Notes under the pieces: generated by a model | Database searches by the model: none | Told to the model about the DNA's origin: nothing | What the model saw: only the letters and a program-made list of their open reading frames with translations | Source of the DNA: Caprella mutica | Taxonomy: Eukaryota > Arthropoda > Malacostraca > Amphipoda > Caprellidae | NCBI GenBank assembly: GCA_947561585.1 | Contig: CANNZV010000259.1 | Span: 283,349 to 347,348 of the forward strand | Direction of reading: 5' to 3' | Length of the DNA: 64,000 nt | Made by a program: the position numbers and the translations under genes | Shown: positions 31,091-42,900 of the stretch, piece by piece | Layout of the letters: each line of letters begins with the position of its first letter | Position numbering within the stretch: the stretch's first letter is position 1

Positions 31091-33240
31091 TCTCCTCTCT
31101 TATAGAACTCTGAATCCATATTCATTCGCATCTTCTGTTGCAACATAATTGGGTTTGGTAGAATGAAACTTCTTCTTTGCTATTAAAAATTATTTAAGCC
31201 TGTGAGTGGAATTTTTTTTTTTATTTTGTATCATGAACATTTCATATGGATCCGATATTGAATACTTTTTGAAATAAAATTTACCATTAAATGTCACATG
31301 TCATCGCATTCTCTTAAACGGGTTTAGACGAAAACAATTGCCGCATCCTGCCAAACCTCTATATTCATATAAGATGACTTCATGCAGTTTTTGAACTTCG
31401 ATCGGCTTAATTCAATTTTTTTTGTGTTCATTAATGTGTACTCATGCTTATACGATACTTCAAATAAGTGCTCAATCTCTCATTGGAGCTTAATTCAGCT
31501 GAGACAGCCTGATTCGGCCAAACCTAATTCTGTTGCAAAAATTGATACCTGATTGAGAAATTAAAAGAATTCCTACGTGGAAAGTGTGAAGCCTATGTAC
31601 TTGAAACTTTAACAAAACTTGTATCATGGAGTAATCAAGTATAGATAAATATTTCATGGCATTCCATGGCTTCCCTTTCGAAATATTCACAAAATATCAA
31701 AAAGTTTAAATCACTCTTCTAGGTGAAGATAGAAGCCAAGAGATGGCCTAATAATGTTAGCTCACATTTTTTGGAAAAATTGAGATAAATTAACAAGCTT
31801 TTGATATATAATGATATAAAGTATGTGACTCCTCTCTTCTATAAATGAGAGGAGTGTGATAGACTCCTCTCTTCTATAAATGAGAGGAGTGTGAGAGACT
31901 CCTCTCTTCTATAAATGAGAGGAGTGTGAGAGACTCCTCTCTTCTATAAATGAGAGGAGTGTGAGAGATTGCTCTCTTCTATAAATGAGAGGAGTGTGAG
32001 AGACTCCTCTCTTCTATAAATGAGAGGAGTGTGATAGACTCCTCTCTTCTATAAATGAGAGGAGTGTGAGAGACTCCTCTCTTCTATAAATGAGAGGAGT
32101 GTGAGAGACTCCTCTCTTTTATAAATGAGAGGAGTGTGAGAGACTCCTCTCTTCTATAAATGAGAGGAGTGTGAGAGACTGCTCTCTTCTATAAATGAGA
32201 GGAGTGTGAGAGACTCCTCTCTTCTCTGAATGAGAGAAGTGTGAGAGACTCCTCTCTTCTATAAATGAGAGGAGTGTGAGAGACTCCTCTCTTATATAAA
32301 TGAGAGGAGTGTGAGAGACTCCTCTCTTCTATAAATGAGAGGAGTGTGAGAGACTGCTCTCTTCTATAATTGAGAGGAGTGTGAGAGACTCCTCTGTTCT
32401 ATATTCTATAAATGAGAGGAGTGTGAGAGACTCCTCTCTTCTATAATTGAGAGGAGTGTGAGAGACTCCTCTTTTCTATAAATGAAAGGAATGTGAGTGA
32501 CCCCTCTATTTTTACTCCTCTCTTATAGAATTCTGAATCCATATTCATTCACATCTTCTGTTGCAACATAATTGGGTTTGACAGAATGAAACTTATTCTT
32601 TGCTATTAGAAATCATTCAAGCCTTTGAGTGGAAAAAAAACTTATTTGTAACATGAACAGTTCGTATAGATCCAGTATTGAATACATTTTGAAATAAAAT
32701 TGACCATTAAATGTCACATGTCAGCGCATTCTCTTAAAACGGGTTTAGACGAAAACAATTGCCGCTTCCTGCCAAACCTCTATATTCATATAAGATGACT
32801 TCATGCAGTTTTTGAACTCCGATCGGCTTAATTCATATTTTTTTGTATTCACCAATGTGTAGTCTTGCATATACGATACTTCAAACAAGTGCTCAATCTC
32901 TTATTGGAGCTTAATTCAGTTGAGAATTCCTGATTCGGCTAAACCTAATTTTGTTGTGAAAATTGATATCTGATTGAGAAATTAAAAGAATTCCTACGTT
33001 GAAAGTGTAAAGCCCATGTACTTGAAACTTTAACAAAACTTGTATCATGGAGTAATCTAGTATAGATAAATATTTCATGGCATTCCATGGCTTCCCTTTC
33101 GAAATATTCACATAATATCAAAAAGTTCAAATCACTCTTCTAGGTGAAGATAGAAGCCAAGAGAAGGCCTAATAATGTTAGATCACATTTTTTGGAAAAA
33201 TTGAGATCAATTAAAAAGCTTCTGATATATAATGATATGT
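31091..33240. repeat. Two 0.7-kb segments repeated after each hairpin block
   Basis: 31091-31822 and 32513-33240 are close copies (shared 'gaatccatattcattc', 'gccaaacctctatattc', 'catggcattccatggc'). A minus-strand frame of 66 codons is open in both (31490-31690, 32911-33111) and begins MNISKGKPWNAMKYLSI; it has no recognisable domain and is probably fortuitous. Confidence 0.85.
31823..32512. repeat. Hairpin minisatellite block 2
   Basis: About 20 units of the same type as block 1 but more uniform, nearly all TTCTATAAAT with TGTGAGAGA joins. The lower variation suggests more recent expansion. Confidence 0.95.
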
Positions 33241-33979
33241 AAAGTGTTACCTACTTATGAATATTAAGAAAAGAGAGCTCTATCTATGTACCATACGTGT
33301 TTTTGAGGGCTTTTTATAACGAAGTTCTGAGAGGGAAAAAAGGTTTAGCCGAAAATTCATTTTAGAATTGCTTAAAATGATATAATAGAAGGTGAAGCGT
33401 CGCAAATTTCATATAATATTATGTATCTTAACTCATTCTATCAATTGACACAAACAACACCTCACTAGAATAAGTTTTTAAGGTACTTATCGCTCCATTT
33501 TTTAAATTCGTCCAGACCCACCATTTTGTCAGAGCCTGTTGTTTGTTTAATGTGATTGAGTAAATACATATTATATTATCTCTATTGTTCATTTTTAAAA
33601 TATTTCATGTATGTAAATATCAGATATAACATTAAAAGTTCTCTTCACACCAAACATATTTTATGAGATCAGTTTACATGGTACAGTGATAAATTTTTGC
33701 ATAAAGGAAATTATAAATAAACTCACTCAGAGAAAAAGTTATATAGGAGACGTAAAAGAGATGTCAAAAACACACAATTTAAATATTAGAAGAACGTCTC
33801 AGTACTTGGGAACATGTATTACCCGGATAGTGGCTGTTAACCAATGAATATGCACCAAGATGACTTTCATAAATTTAAGATAGACCTATCATTTACCTAT
33901 CTGAACACGTACGTTCCAAGTACTGTGAGTCTGACTAAATTTCCAAATAATACGATGGTACCCTGTAATTACTCATAGT

Positions 33980-36900
33980 TCAGTCGATCTGATAACTGTG
34001 ACAGAGACAAAAAGCGTTGTAAGATGCCACTGCGTCATCGATTACTTCAGCATACATGAAAAAGTTTTCTTGATTACTACTATCCCTTTTCGGTTTTATT
34101 GATTTCAACATGTTGGAGTCAATTCTTGTCTTATCCCCCCACTCTATATGAGCAGCTTTTGCGATCAGATCAATCCAGTGACTGTGGACTGTTGGGAAGA
34201 AATACATAATAAGTAAGAGAATAATAAAACTAGTAATTTGTGAAATAATAAGAAATTAGTGTTTATCTCTCCATCTCTATAATTTAGTTAGAACAGAACT
34301 AAATTAAGTTAATTTTTTCCAACTTATTGCTCACACTTTCGTAGATCACCAAGAGTTGCCTGTGTCGTGCCAATAGCCATCCTGAATCCAGTAAATTTGG
34401 CACAGAAAGTCGTGCACAATTCGAAACTCATTCCGTTCGGTGATGAAGAAATGTAAAAATGTCCTTCACTTCCCTTAATCAGTTTTGCATCACTCAGCTC
34501 ATTATCATCTGAAATGAAATTGAACGAATGTACATCATATTTAGAGATCAAAATCTAAATTTTTATAAGTATCATTTAAATTATAAATTTTCTATTTCCT
34601 GGAGAAAATATCATATTTTTTTCATTCGATGGGGATAAAGTTGGATATATGGAAAACTGCTTTATGGGTACCAAGTAGTCTTTATTATAAAACAGGTTAC
34701 ATATCTTACACAGGTATAAGTAATATATTATACAATACAGAAACATGTTAATCAAGCCTATTAGAAGGAAATCCTTTTCAGGCAGATATTAAGTGAAATG
34801 CAAAAATTGCGTGAAATGCTAAACAAATTAGGTTGAAAAAGAAATTGAAATTGAATAAAAACAAGGAAAAATACAAAATTATATCAAGCTGACAAGTAAG
34901 AATTTACCAAATATTTCCTATACTTAAATTTAAATTCAACAAGAAGAGCTTCTGATGGATAGGGGTATGGTATTCCAAACATTAGCTCAATTATGGGAAA
35001 GACTCTTATTACATTGAGAAAGTCGTTAGAAAGAAGGAATTGCATTGTTACAATATCTAGTACCTTAAGTATGTGATAGATATGTTTCAGCGTTTGATAA
35101 TTATAGCTTAAACATGTAAATACCTATAAATTATCGATATATATCTTTGATACACAAAATTTTAGTTCAATAGAAAATAGGTGTTGTATGAGATAGAATG
35201 CTAGATAATATGAATGAGTAATTAATCTATCAATCCTCTAATGGACTAAATTCAAGGGTTCCAAATAAACATAAACAGTGTCTCCCCACAGAAGTATTCC
35301 ATATATTAGATGTGGATGAACTGAAGAACAGTACAGAATTAGTAAGATAGTCTCTGGGGTATTTACGATGTGTGTTCTGTGTTTACCAAATTCTATTTAC
35401 AATATTCAATTTTTAATCAAGTTAATACGATTTTATGATATAAATAAATACGACCTCAAACCTCTCACATGTAAGAGTAAAGATGTAAGGCAATAGAATT
35501 AATTCACTGTTTATTGCAGTGAATCGACTATCAATTACGACAACAAAACCACGTACAGCTTTTAAAAGTGAATATTCGCATGTCTGAATTTATGAATAAC
35601 AGTTTTCATGGAATAATATGACAAAATGATATTCAAAGCTATTGAAACTCATATTACATTCTCCTCATACTTAATTACTTTAGTCATCATTACAAGTTTT
35701 TAAACTTTAAGAAAAAAATTATTTAATGAAACAACTTAAATGAATTATACAACAACAATATTAAATGTTTTAAGTGTGATTTATGTTGATCCATAAATAA
35801 ATTATTTACTCGTGTGATGTAAATCTTTGCCTTAACATTTTTCTATCCGTTTTGGAAAGCTATGTTTTCAACAAAAAATGAAAGGACATACTTTAGGAGA
35901 ATTAATTAGTTCACCACTTCAATGTGAAAGGTGCTGCAAGCATTTTCAGATCTGATGGTTAGCACATTCTAATTTACATTATCTGATAATTCAAACCCAT
36001 ACATGATAGAGCTATTATCAGATGCCTATATCATGTTTGTATTATTAAAAGTTTAGTTTATTTAATTTAACTGATTATTTAATAATATCTTGAGATAACA
36101 CAGTTCCCCATATAGTATCTGAAAGTTGCTTTTCTCTTTAGATAATATCATCATATCTGCTTTTCATGACTAAACTATTTTAAAATTGACATGAATCTAT
36201 CTTTGTATAATTTGGCAGTAGTTCATTTATATAAAAACATTCGTTAATGGATATGTGGCATTTTATATCTTTTATTTTACTGCAATTTTTTCTATTGTTC
36301 TAAACTGACGTTTAGTTTCATTTGAACTTATTTTGAAGATGATTTTTGACAGCCGGGAAATGACATTTCTTCTGTTTTTTACATTCTTTTTTTTTGTGAC
36401 ATTCGCTAGTGATCACCTAGCATCCTCAGGCATTTTTTTGTGTGAAATAAACTAAATTAACATTTATCAATAAATCGATTAAAGATAAAACTACAGACCA
36501 TTAAAATTGTTAGGATTTACATCATGTTTAATGATAACTTATTTTACAAGTTAAAGGACAGAATTCGTGAATTAACCTTGCAACCTATGCATAGCACTAT
36601 ATCTTCATTCCAGACCTCTAAACTTTTGTTCATCTAAAACAATGGGTGCTACATTGAAATATAATATATACTAGTGGGTAGTCGTTCAAAGTTTACCGTC
36701 ACGTACCATTGTCACGAATCTGTACTATAATTATTATGGGTTGATCGATAAGATTGAATCTATTATATTAGCTCAATATGCTTCAACCCGTGGATGTACC
36801 CGTGAATGCACACTTCAACTTGTGGATGCACACCTAAACCCATGAATGCACACTTCAACTTGTGGATGCACACCTAAACCCGTGGATGAACACTTCAACC

Positions 36901-39900
36901 CGTGGATGCACACTAAATATTTTAAATTATTTAAAAAAAACACTAGCGGATACAATAAATAACATAACGGCCATCTATAATTCCGACATCGAATTCTCTG
37001 AGATCGAAATCTCGGGCCACCTAATTTAGTTTCTATGTAGCTGTTAAAAGTCTATTATTGTTTGATTATTTTTAGATATTTTTTTTTTCCAATATTTATT
37101 CATAATTCTAAACTTAATAGTCATTGAATAAATAAATAGGCATATTTTCAATCATGCAAAATTTGTCTGTATTTCTAACAAAAAGGTGAGAACTATTTAG
37201 GACATCAATTTTTTATATTTTATTTATGCCATCCCAAGATATTACTCAAAACGGTTCACGTAGCTGCTTGTAGGTATTTTTAACAGTATATAGCAATTAT
37301 TGTATATAAATCAATGAGTCATTTAATTTGATTTATATATATATATATATTTTTTTTTTGTATAATCTATGTAGTCCCTTATTTGAAATATATTACTCCC
37401 TATTTCATTATCACTGACAACTCTGATAATTCAAGATTGCTCTCCTATTTTGTAAGTCAAATGAATATAATTCTGTAGAACCATAGGTCGGTAGCTTCTA
37501 GAAAATCTCAGCCCATTCTGTCAGGCAGTCTTTGAAACTGTTCTGGAAAGTATGTCGAACAAATTCCTATCAATCCAATTATAAAAAAAACAGGTAGAAT
37601 TTTGGAAGATCTTTAAAACTTGACAATTATACATCACGTTCTAAAAGTTGTAGTCTTTAAGATTTCTAGGCTTAATAGTTTCAGAATAATGTTGCTCCAA
37701 TTCATAGACAAGCAGATAGATGTAGCGTATTATATATGTTGATGGAATGAAATATAAATAACAAAATTCTGAAGTGATGCGGTTGTTTTAGAATCAACCG
37801 AATTCAAACCAATTAATATGTAGGAAGTTATCGAAGTTTAAAATATCTATGAATAAGATTATACAATCCTGCATATATGATAAAGCTTTGAAGTTTAGAT
37901 TGTAGGTGTTATGGACTATAAATTGAATAAGAATAACTATATATTTTTTCAAATAACATTATTTCCCAGCGGTGTCCAATTTAGACAATTATCTATTTTC
38001 TGTTCTAACCCCTGAACAAATCTCTCCAAAAGACCGCTTTAAACCATCTCAAAATAATGTTTCTATATCATAAGTATGACTCTCTCTTGGACAGTGAATG
38101 ATTCATTCTTGTACAGTGAATGACTCACTCTTGTACAGTGAATGACTCACTCTTGAACAGTGAATGACTCACTCTTGTACAGTGAATGACTCACTCTAGT
38201 ACAGTGAATGACTCACTCTAGTACAGTGAATGACTCACTCTTGTACAGTGAATGACTCACTCTTGAACAGTGAATGACTCACTCTAGTACAGTGAATGAC
38301 TCACTCTAGTACAGTGAATGACTCACTCTTGTACAGTGAATGACTCACTCTAGTACAGTGAATGACTCACTCTTGTACAGTGAATGACTCACTCTAGTAC
38401 AGTGAATGACTCACTCTAGTACAGTGAATGACTCACTCTAGTACAGTGAATGACTCACTCTTGTACAGTGAATGACTCACTCTAGTACAGTGAATGACTC
38501 ACTCTAGTACAGTGAATGACTCACTCTTGTACAGTGAATGACTCACTCTTGTACAGAATGAATTATTTTTAGTTTGTAAATAGGAATAATCTCATGTGCA
38601 TCTGTATCATTGAATTCATGTGTCACATGCCTACAATAATTCAAATTGGAATTATTCAAAAAAGAGTTGACATGACCGTGTGTTATTATGAGAATCGTTG
38701 CCTAGTAACGCATTACTGCTCCAACCTTTACTCAATAGTCTGCCTCCACGCATTTGTTAGAGTGAGCTCACAAGATTATGTTATTTCCTTTATTTACATT
38801 TTGATATGGAAATATTAATTATGTAATAATTATTATGTGAATTAATTTCGTGTAATGAATTTGATGAAAAAAAATCAACACGTCACTCATAAATGACGTT
38901 TTAATCAAAGATTGAGTAAGATTTGGTATTCAATTTTACAAGCACTATATAGGTTAGGAAATCTTGAAGAATTCCTACTATGGAATTCTTCAAGTATGAA
39001 TGCAATATAACTAATGACTCTTTCTTGTACAGTGAATGTCTCTTTCTTTTACACTGAATGAATTATTTTTAGTTTGTAAATAGAAATAATCTCATGTGCA
39101 ACTGTATCATTGAATTAATGTATCATATGCCTTCAATAATTCAAATTGAAATTATCCAATCAATTGTTGAAAGCTAACATGACTCATTGTGTTATTATGA
39201 AAATCGTTACCTAGTAGTGCAATACTATGACTCCAACCTTTACTCAATAGTCTGCCTCCACGCATTTGTTAGAGTGAGCTCAAAAGATTATCCATGTTCA
39301 TTTATATACATTTTGATATGAATTTATTGATTTTGTATTTATTATTATATGAATTAATTTTCAAAAACTACACTTTACTCATAAATAAAAAATGACGTTT
39401 TAATCTAAGATTTAATAAGATTTGGTAGTAAATTTTGAGAGCATTACAGGTTAGGAGGGTTGAATAAATTGAATAATCATTCAATTTTGACAGTTTTCGT
39501 GAATATCAATGTATCAATTATAGGAATTTTCAATGCCAAATAGCTTAAGTAAGTGAAGTAGTAATACAATTAAGATTAAAACTTTTTTTCATAAAATGTT
39601 TTAATTTATTGAGTTACAATCCAAAACTTTGATACATCTATTGGGGTTCCCAAACTTTTTCAGCTCGTGGACTCCTTTAGCATTTCATAATTTTTCCTGG
39701 ACCCCATAAGATCAGATCAAACCTCGGAAACCTTCTCTTATCTTATCTCTTCCTCCGTCTTATCCCCCTCCACAGCACCGATTACTTATCAATCTCCTTG
39801 CCTTTTTCTTATTTCTCCAAGCTCACAGTCCATTTCTTTAAATAATCACCTTGCAATTTTTCCTTCTCCCTTTCATTCCACTCTATTTCTTCACTTGCAT

Positions 39901-42900
39901 TCAGCACTTAACACTTCCAAACCGTCTTCCCTATCAACAACGTCTCACACGCCTTACCTAGTACAGAAAACGATTCATTCGCCATCCTCTCAACTATTCT
40001 TATTTACTCGATCCTCTGTTCTTTTTGAAGCTGTCCCTCTTACCTATCCCAGTCATTCCCAAATAACCTCACTCACAAACCTTTATCAGGATATTATCTC
40101 TAATGAATATCTTCTCTTTATTCATTCTTTGCTCACATCTCCCAGCTTCCCTCGCCAACAACTCCACCATTTTCTCAGTACTATCTATTCAGCAGATCTT
40201 GCCATTATCAGCATAGAACAAAACAGCCGCTCTCACACTTCTATATTTATATGCTAATCCTCTTATATCCTTATAATCTTCTCAATTATCAACCATTACA
40301 AACAACTGTGGCGATCCCGCATACCTCCGCCTTATACCACTTTTAACCTCCAACTCTTTCATCTTTGCACCTCCTGGTGATTTCAGTCCAATTACCATCA
40401 TACATCCTCACTATCACTCTCTTTTCACACTTATAATACATCAATCCCTCAATCTTAGTCTGCCTATCCACACTATCAACCGCCGTATAAAAACCTATTG
40501 CAACAATCACAAGATCTTTTTCATTCTATAACATTCTTCCACTGAAAGAACTGCAATAAATAAATTCTCTTCCATTCTCCTCCTCTCTGTGAATCCCACT
40601 TGCAAATACCCCACACTCACATCATGAAGTCTCTGTCCATCATTCTATCTTTCACCATACCCATAAACACCTTGTATTCCTCATTTTCAAGGACATGGTT
40701 CGATGCTCAGACGCTATCCTTCGCCAATCACACCATTATCCAACACCTCATTATACATTGTCATCAACCACTCCATATGGGAACAGGAAAAAGTCCACAC
40801 GACAAAATCCCTAGCGTCAAAAGCCCATGCGACAAAAGCTCATACCAACAAAAGCTTACATTGACAAAAAAAGCCCACAACGAGAAAAGCCAGCACCAAC
40901 AAAAACCAAATTAGTATTGCTGCATTCTACCGAATCATTGTAAATTTGTATTATGTACCAAATTGAGGGATGCTGTTATCGCAGAATTTCATTTTAAAAT
41001 GCTTTAATTTAAGTTCTAAAATTTTGATATTTATATATTGGAATATTGAGTCAGACCACAAGTAACCAGCAGACCTTTTGTTCAGTTGTCATGTAAGATT
41101 AACTTTAACTTTAAGATTCAAACACTCTAATTCATCATAATAAGATTAATGCTATACTTTGCTCTTGCTGGCTAAGATTTGGAAATATAGATACTGTTTA
41201 TAACTCTACTTCATGGTCAAAAAAAAAATCAATTAACTTCATTGATAGCATAAATCAGGAATTACCATTCAAAAAATATTCGGCTGCAATTGTTATATGC
41301 TAAATGGAACTGCACTTACATTAATCATATCCTTATCAGATAACGATAAAAAATGCTATGCTGGTTATGTACTAACTGTAAGAAGAACTTTAAACACAAT
41401 TACTTGTCTATTTCTGTCGCAATATTTAAAATATGTTACGTTGCAATTGTTCGAAAAAGCAATATTTTGATAGGCCTACCATTGATTAGCTTTTGTCGGT
41501 GTGGGCTTTTGTCGGTATATGCTTTTGTCGGTGTGGGCCTTTGACGTAGATATTTTGTCTTGTGTGCTTTTGTCACCCTTTCACTCCATATAAGCTACAT
41601 ATATACTTTACTCCATGTACACTTTACTGGGGTAAAGTGTACACTTTACCCCCGGGCCCTAAAGCTTTATATTTCTCTCCCTTCATTTTATCTGGGCATG
41701 GCTGCTTCCCGCGTTTAGTGTTCTTCTCTTTTTTTTACATCTTTAGTTTCAAATCTTACTTCCTTCATCCAGGCATCCACTCCTCAACCACTCTCAGACT
41801 CAATATCCTTGTTGGATCTCTCACTCTCACCCTAACCTTATTCTTTCGAACATCACTGAATTCATACACTTAATTCTTCTCATAGGCTCCTCTTTTTTTC
41901 ATTTCTTGCATCATGAACTCTAATCACATTTTTTTTATATATTTCACTCCAGTTTTCAATTATTTTCTCTCCCTCCCTCTCCAATGGCACCTCCTCTGCA
42001 TTCTCTCCATATAATTTATTCCTTCTCTTGTTTTATTCAATCATCTATCAAATTTGTCAATAATTGCCTTATTCTATTCCTGCTACTCTTCACTTCGAAG
42101 ATATTTATACTTCAAATTTTGTTTTCTCTTTCCTTCCAATTCTTTAACTGTTCCTGCTCATTCCGAACCAATGTTTATTTCCTATTGAAATATCTCCTAT
42201 ATTTAATTTATCTTTAATCGACTCATTCATCTATTTAAGTCTTATCAACTCCTTTGTTTTCTTATAATTCAACTTCTATATATTGTTGTCATGTGTTCAT
42301 CTGCCGTTTCTTTTACAATGATCTCAAACTCATTCATACTTCCGTTCACTCCCTTTATTAATGCATTTTCTACTAGAGACACAACTTTTTCATAATTTCT
42401 TCATCATTCACTTTATAATACTCATTCATTCCTCATTTGCTACCACTGTCTCAACTTCTATATTCTTTGCTAGTCAGTAGTCGGACTCTGGGTTGCCGAA
42501 ATAATTTTCTTGATAGTACTGAAATGTTTAAAAAAATATGAAAAATTCTTCGGTGGACCCCCTCCTTCTTCTATGGACCCCCTCCTACTCCTATGTACCC
42601 CCAAAACTCAATTTTATGTTCGTGGACCCCCTATAAGTTCTGTGGACTCCTAGGTGCCCGAGTGGACCCTGGTTTGAAACCTATATATTTAGATTGTGAT
42701 TCAATGAGTGAAATATGGTAAAAACACACTATTTTATTCTACAAGATATGAAAATGGGTGCAGCGACAATTAGGCCCAGGACAATTGGGCCCTGACAATT
42801 GGGCCCACCGACATTTGGGCCCCACGATAATTAGGCCCCCAGATAATTGGACCCCAAGACAATTGGACCCCAAAACAATTGAACCCAGAAAAAAATTGGG

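Larger units (their letters stand above)
29960..33535. mobile_element. Composite element with hairpin minisatellites
   Basis: The left end (29960-30115) is a set of words such as CAGGTTT.GACGAA; the right end (33485-33535) has inverted relatives (AAATTCGTCCAGACCCACC). 'gggtttagacgaaaacaatt' also recurs at 31318 and 32740. Between the ends are two tandem modules, each a 35-bp minisatellite block followed by a 0.7-kb unique segment. Unit 1 shows no such insertion between its matching flanks (around 9230-9350). Confidence 0.6.

Noticed and set aside
30328..32512. CRISPR-like array of regular palindromic repeats
   Set aside because: There are no unique spacers; units are directly tandem, and the context is eukaryotic.
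31490..33111. 66-codon frame conserved in two copies (MNISKGKPWNAM...)
   Set aside because: The two copies are part of a recent segmental repeat; conservation equals that of the surrounding DNA.
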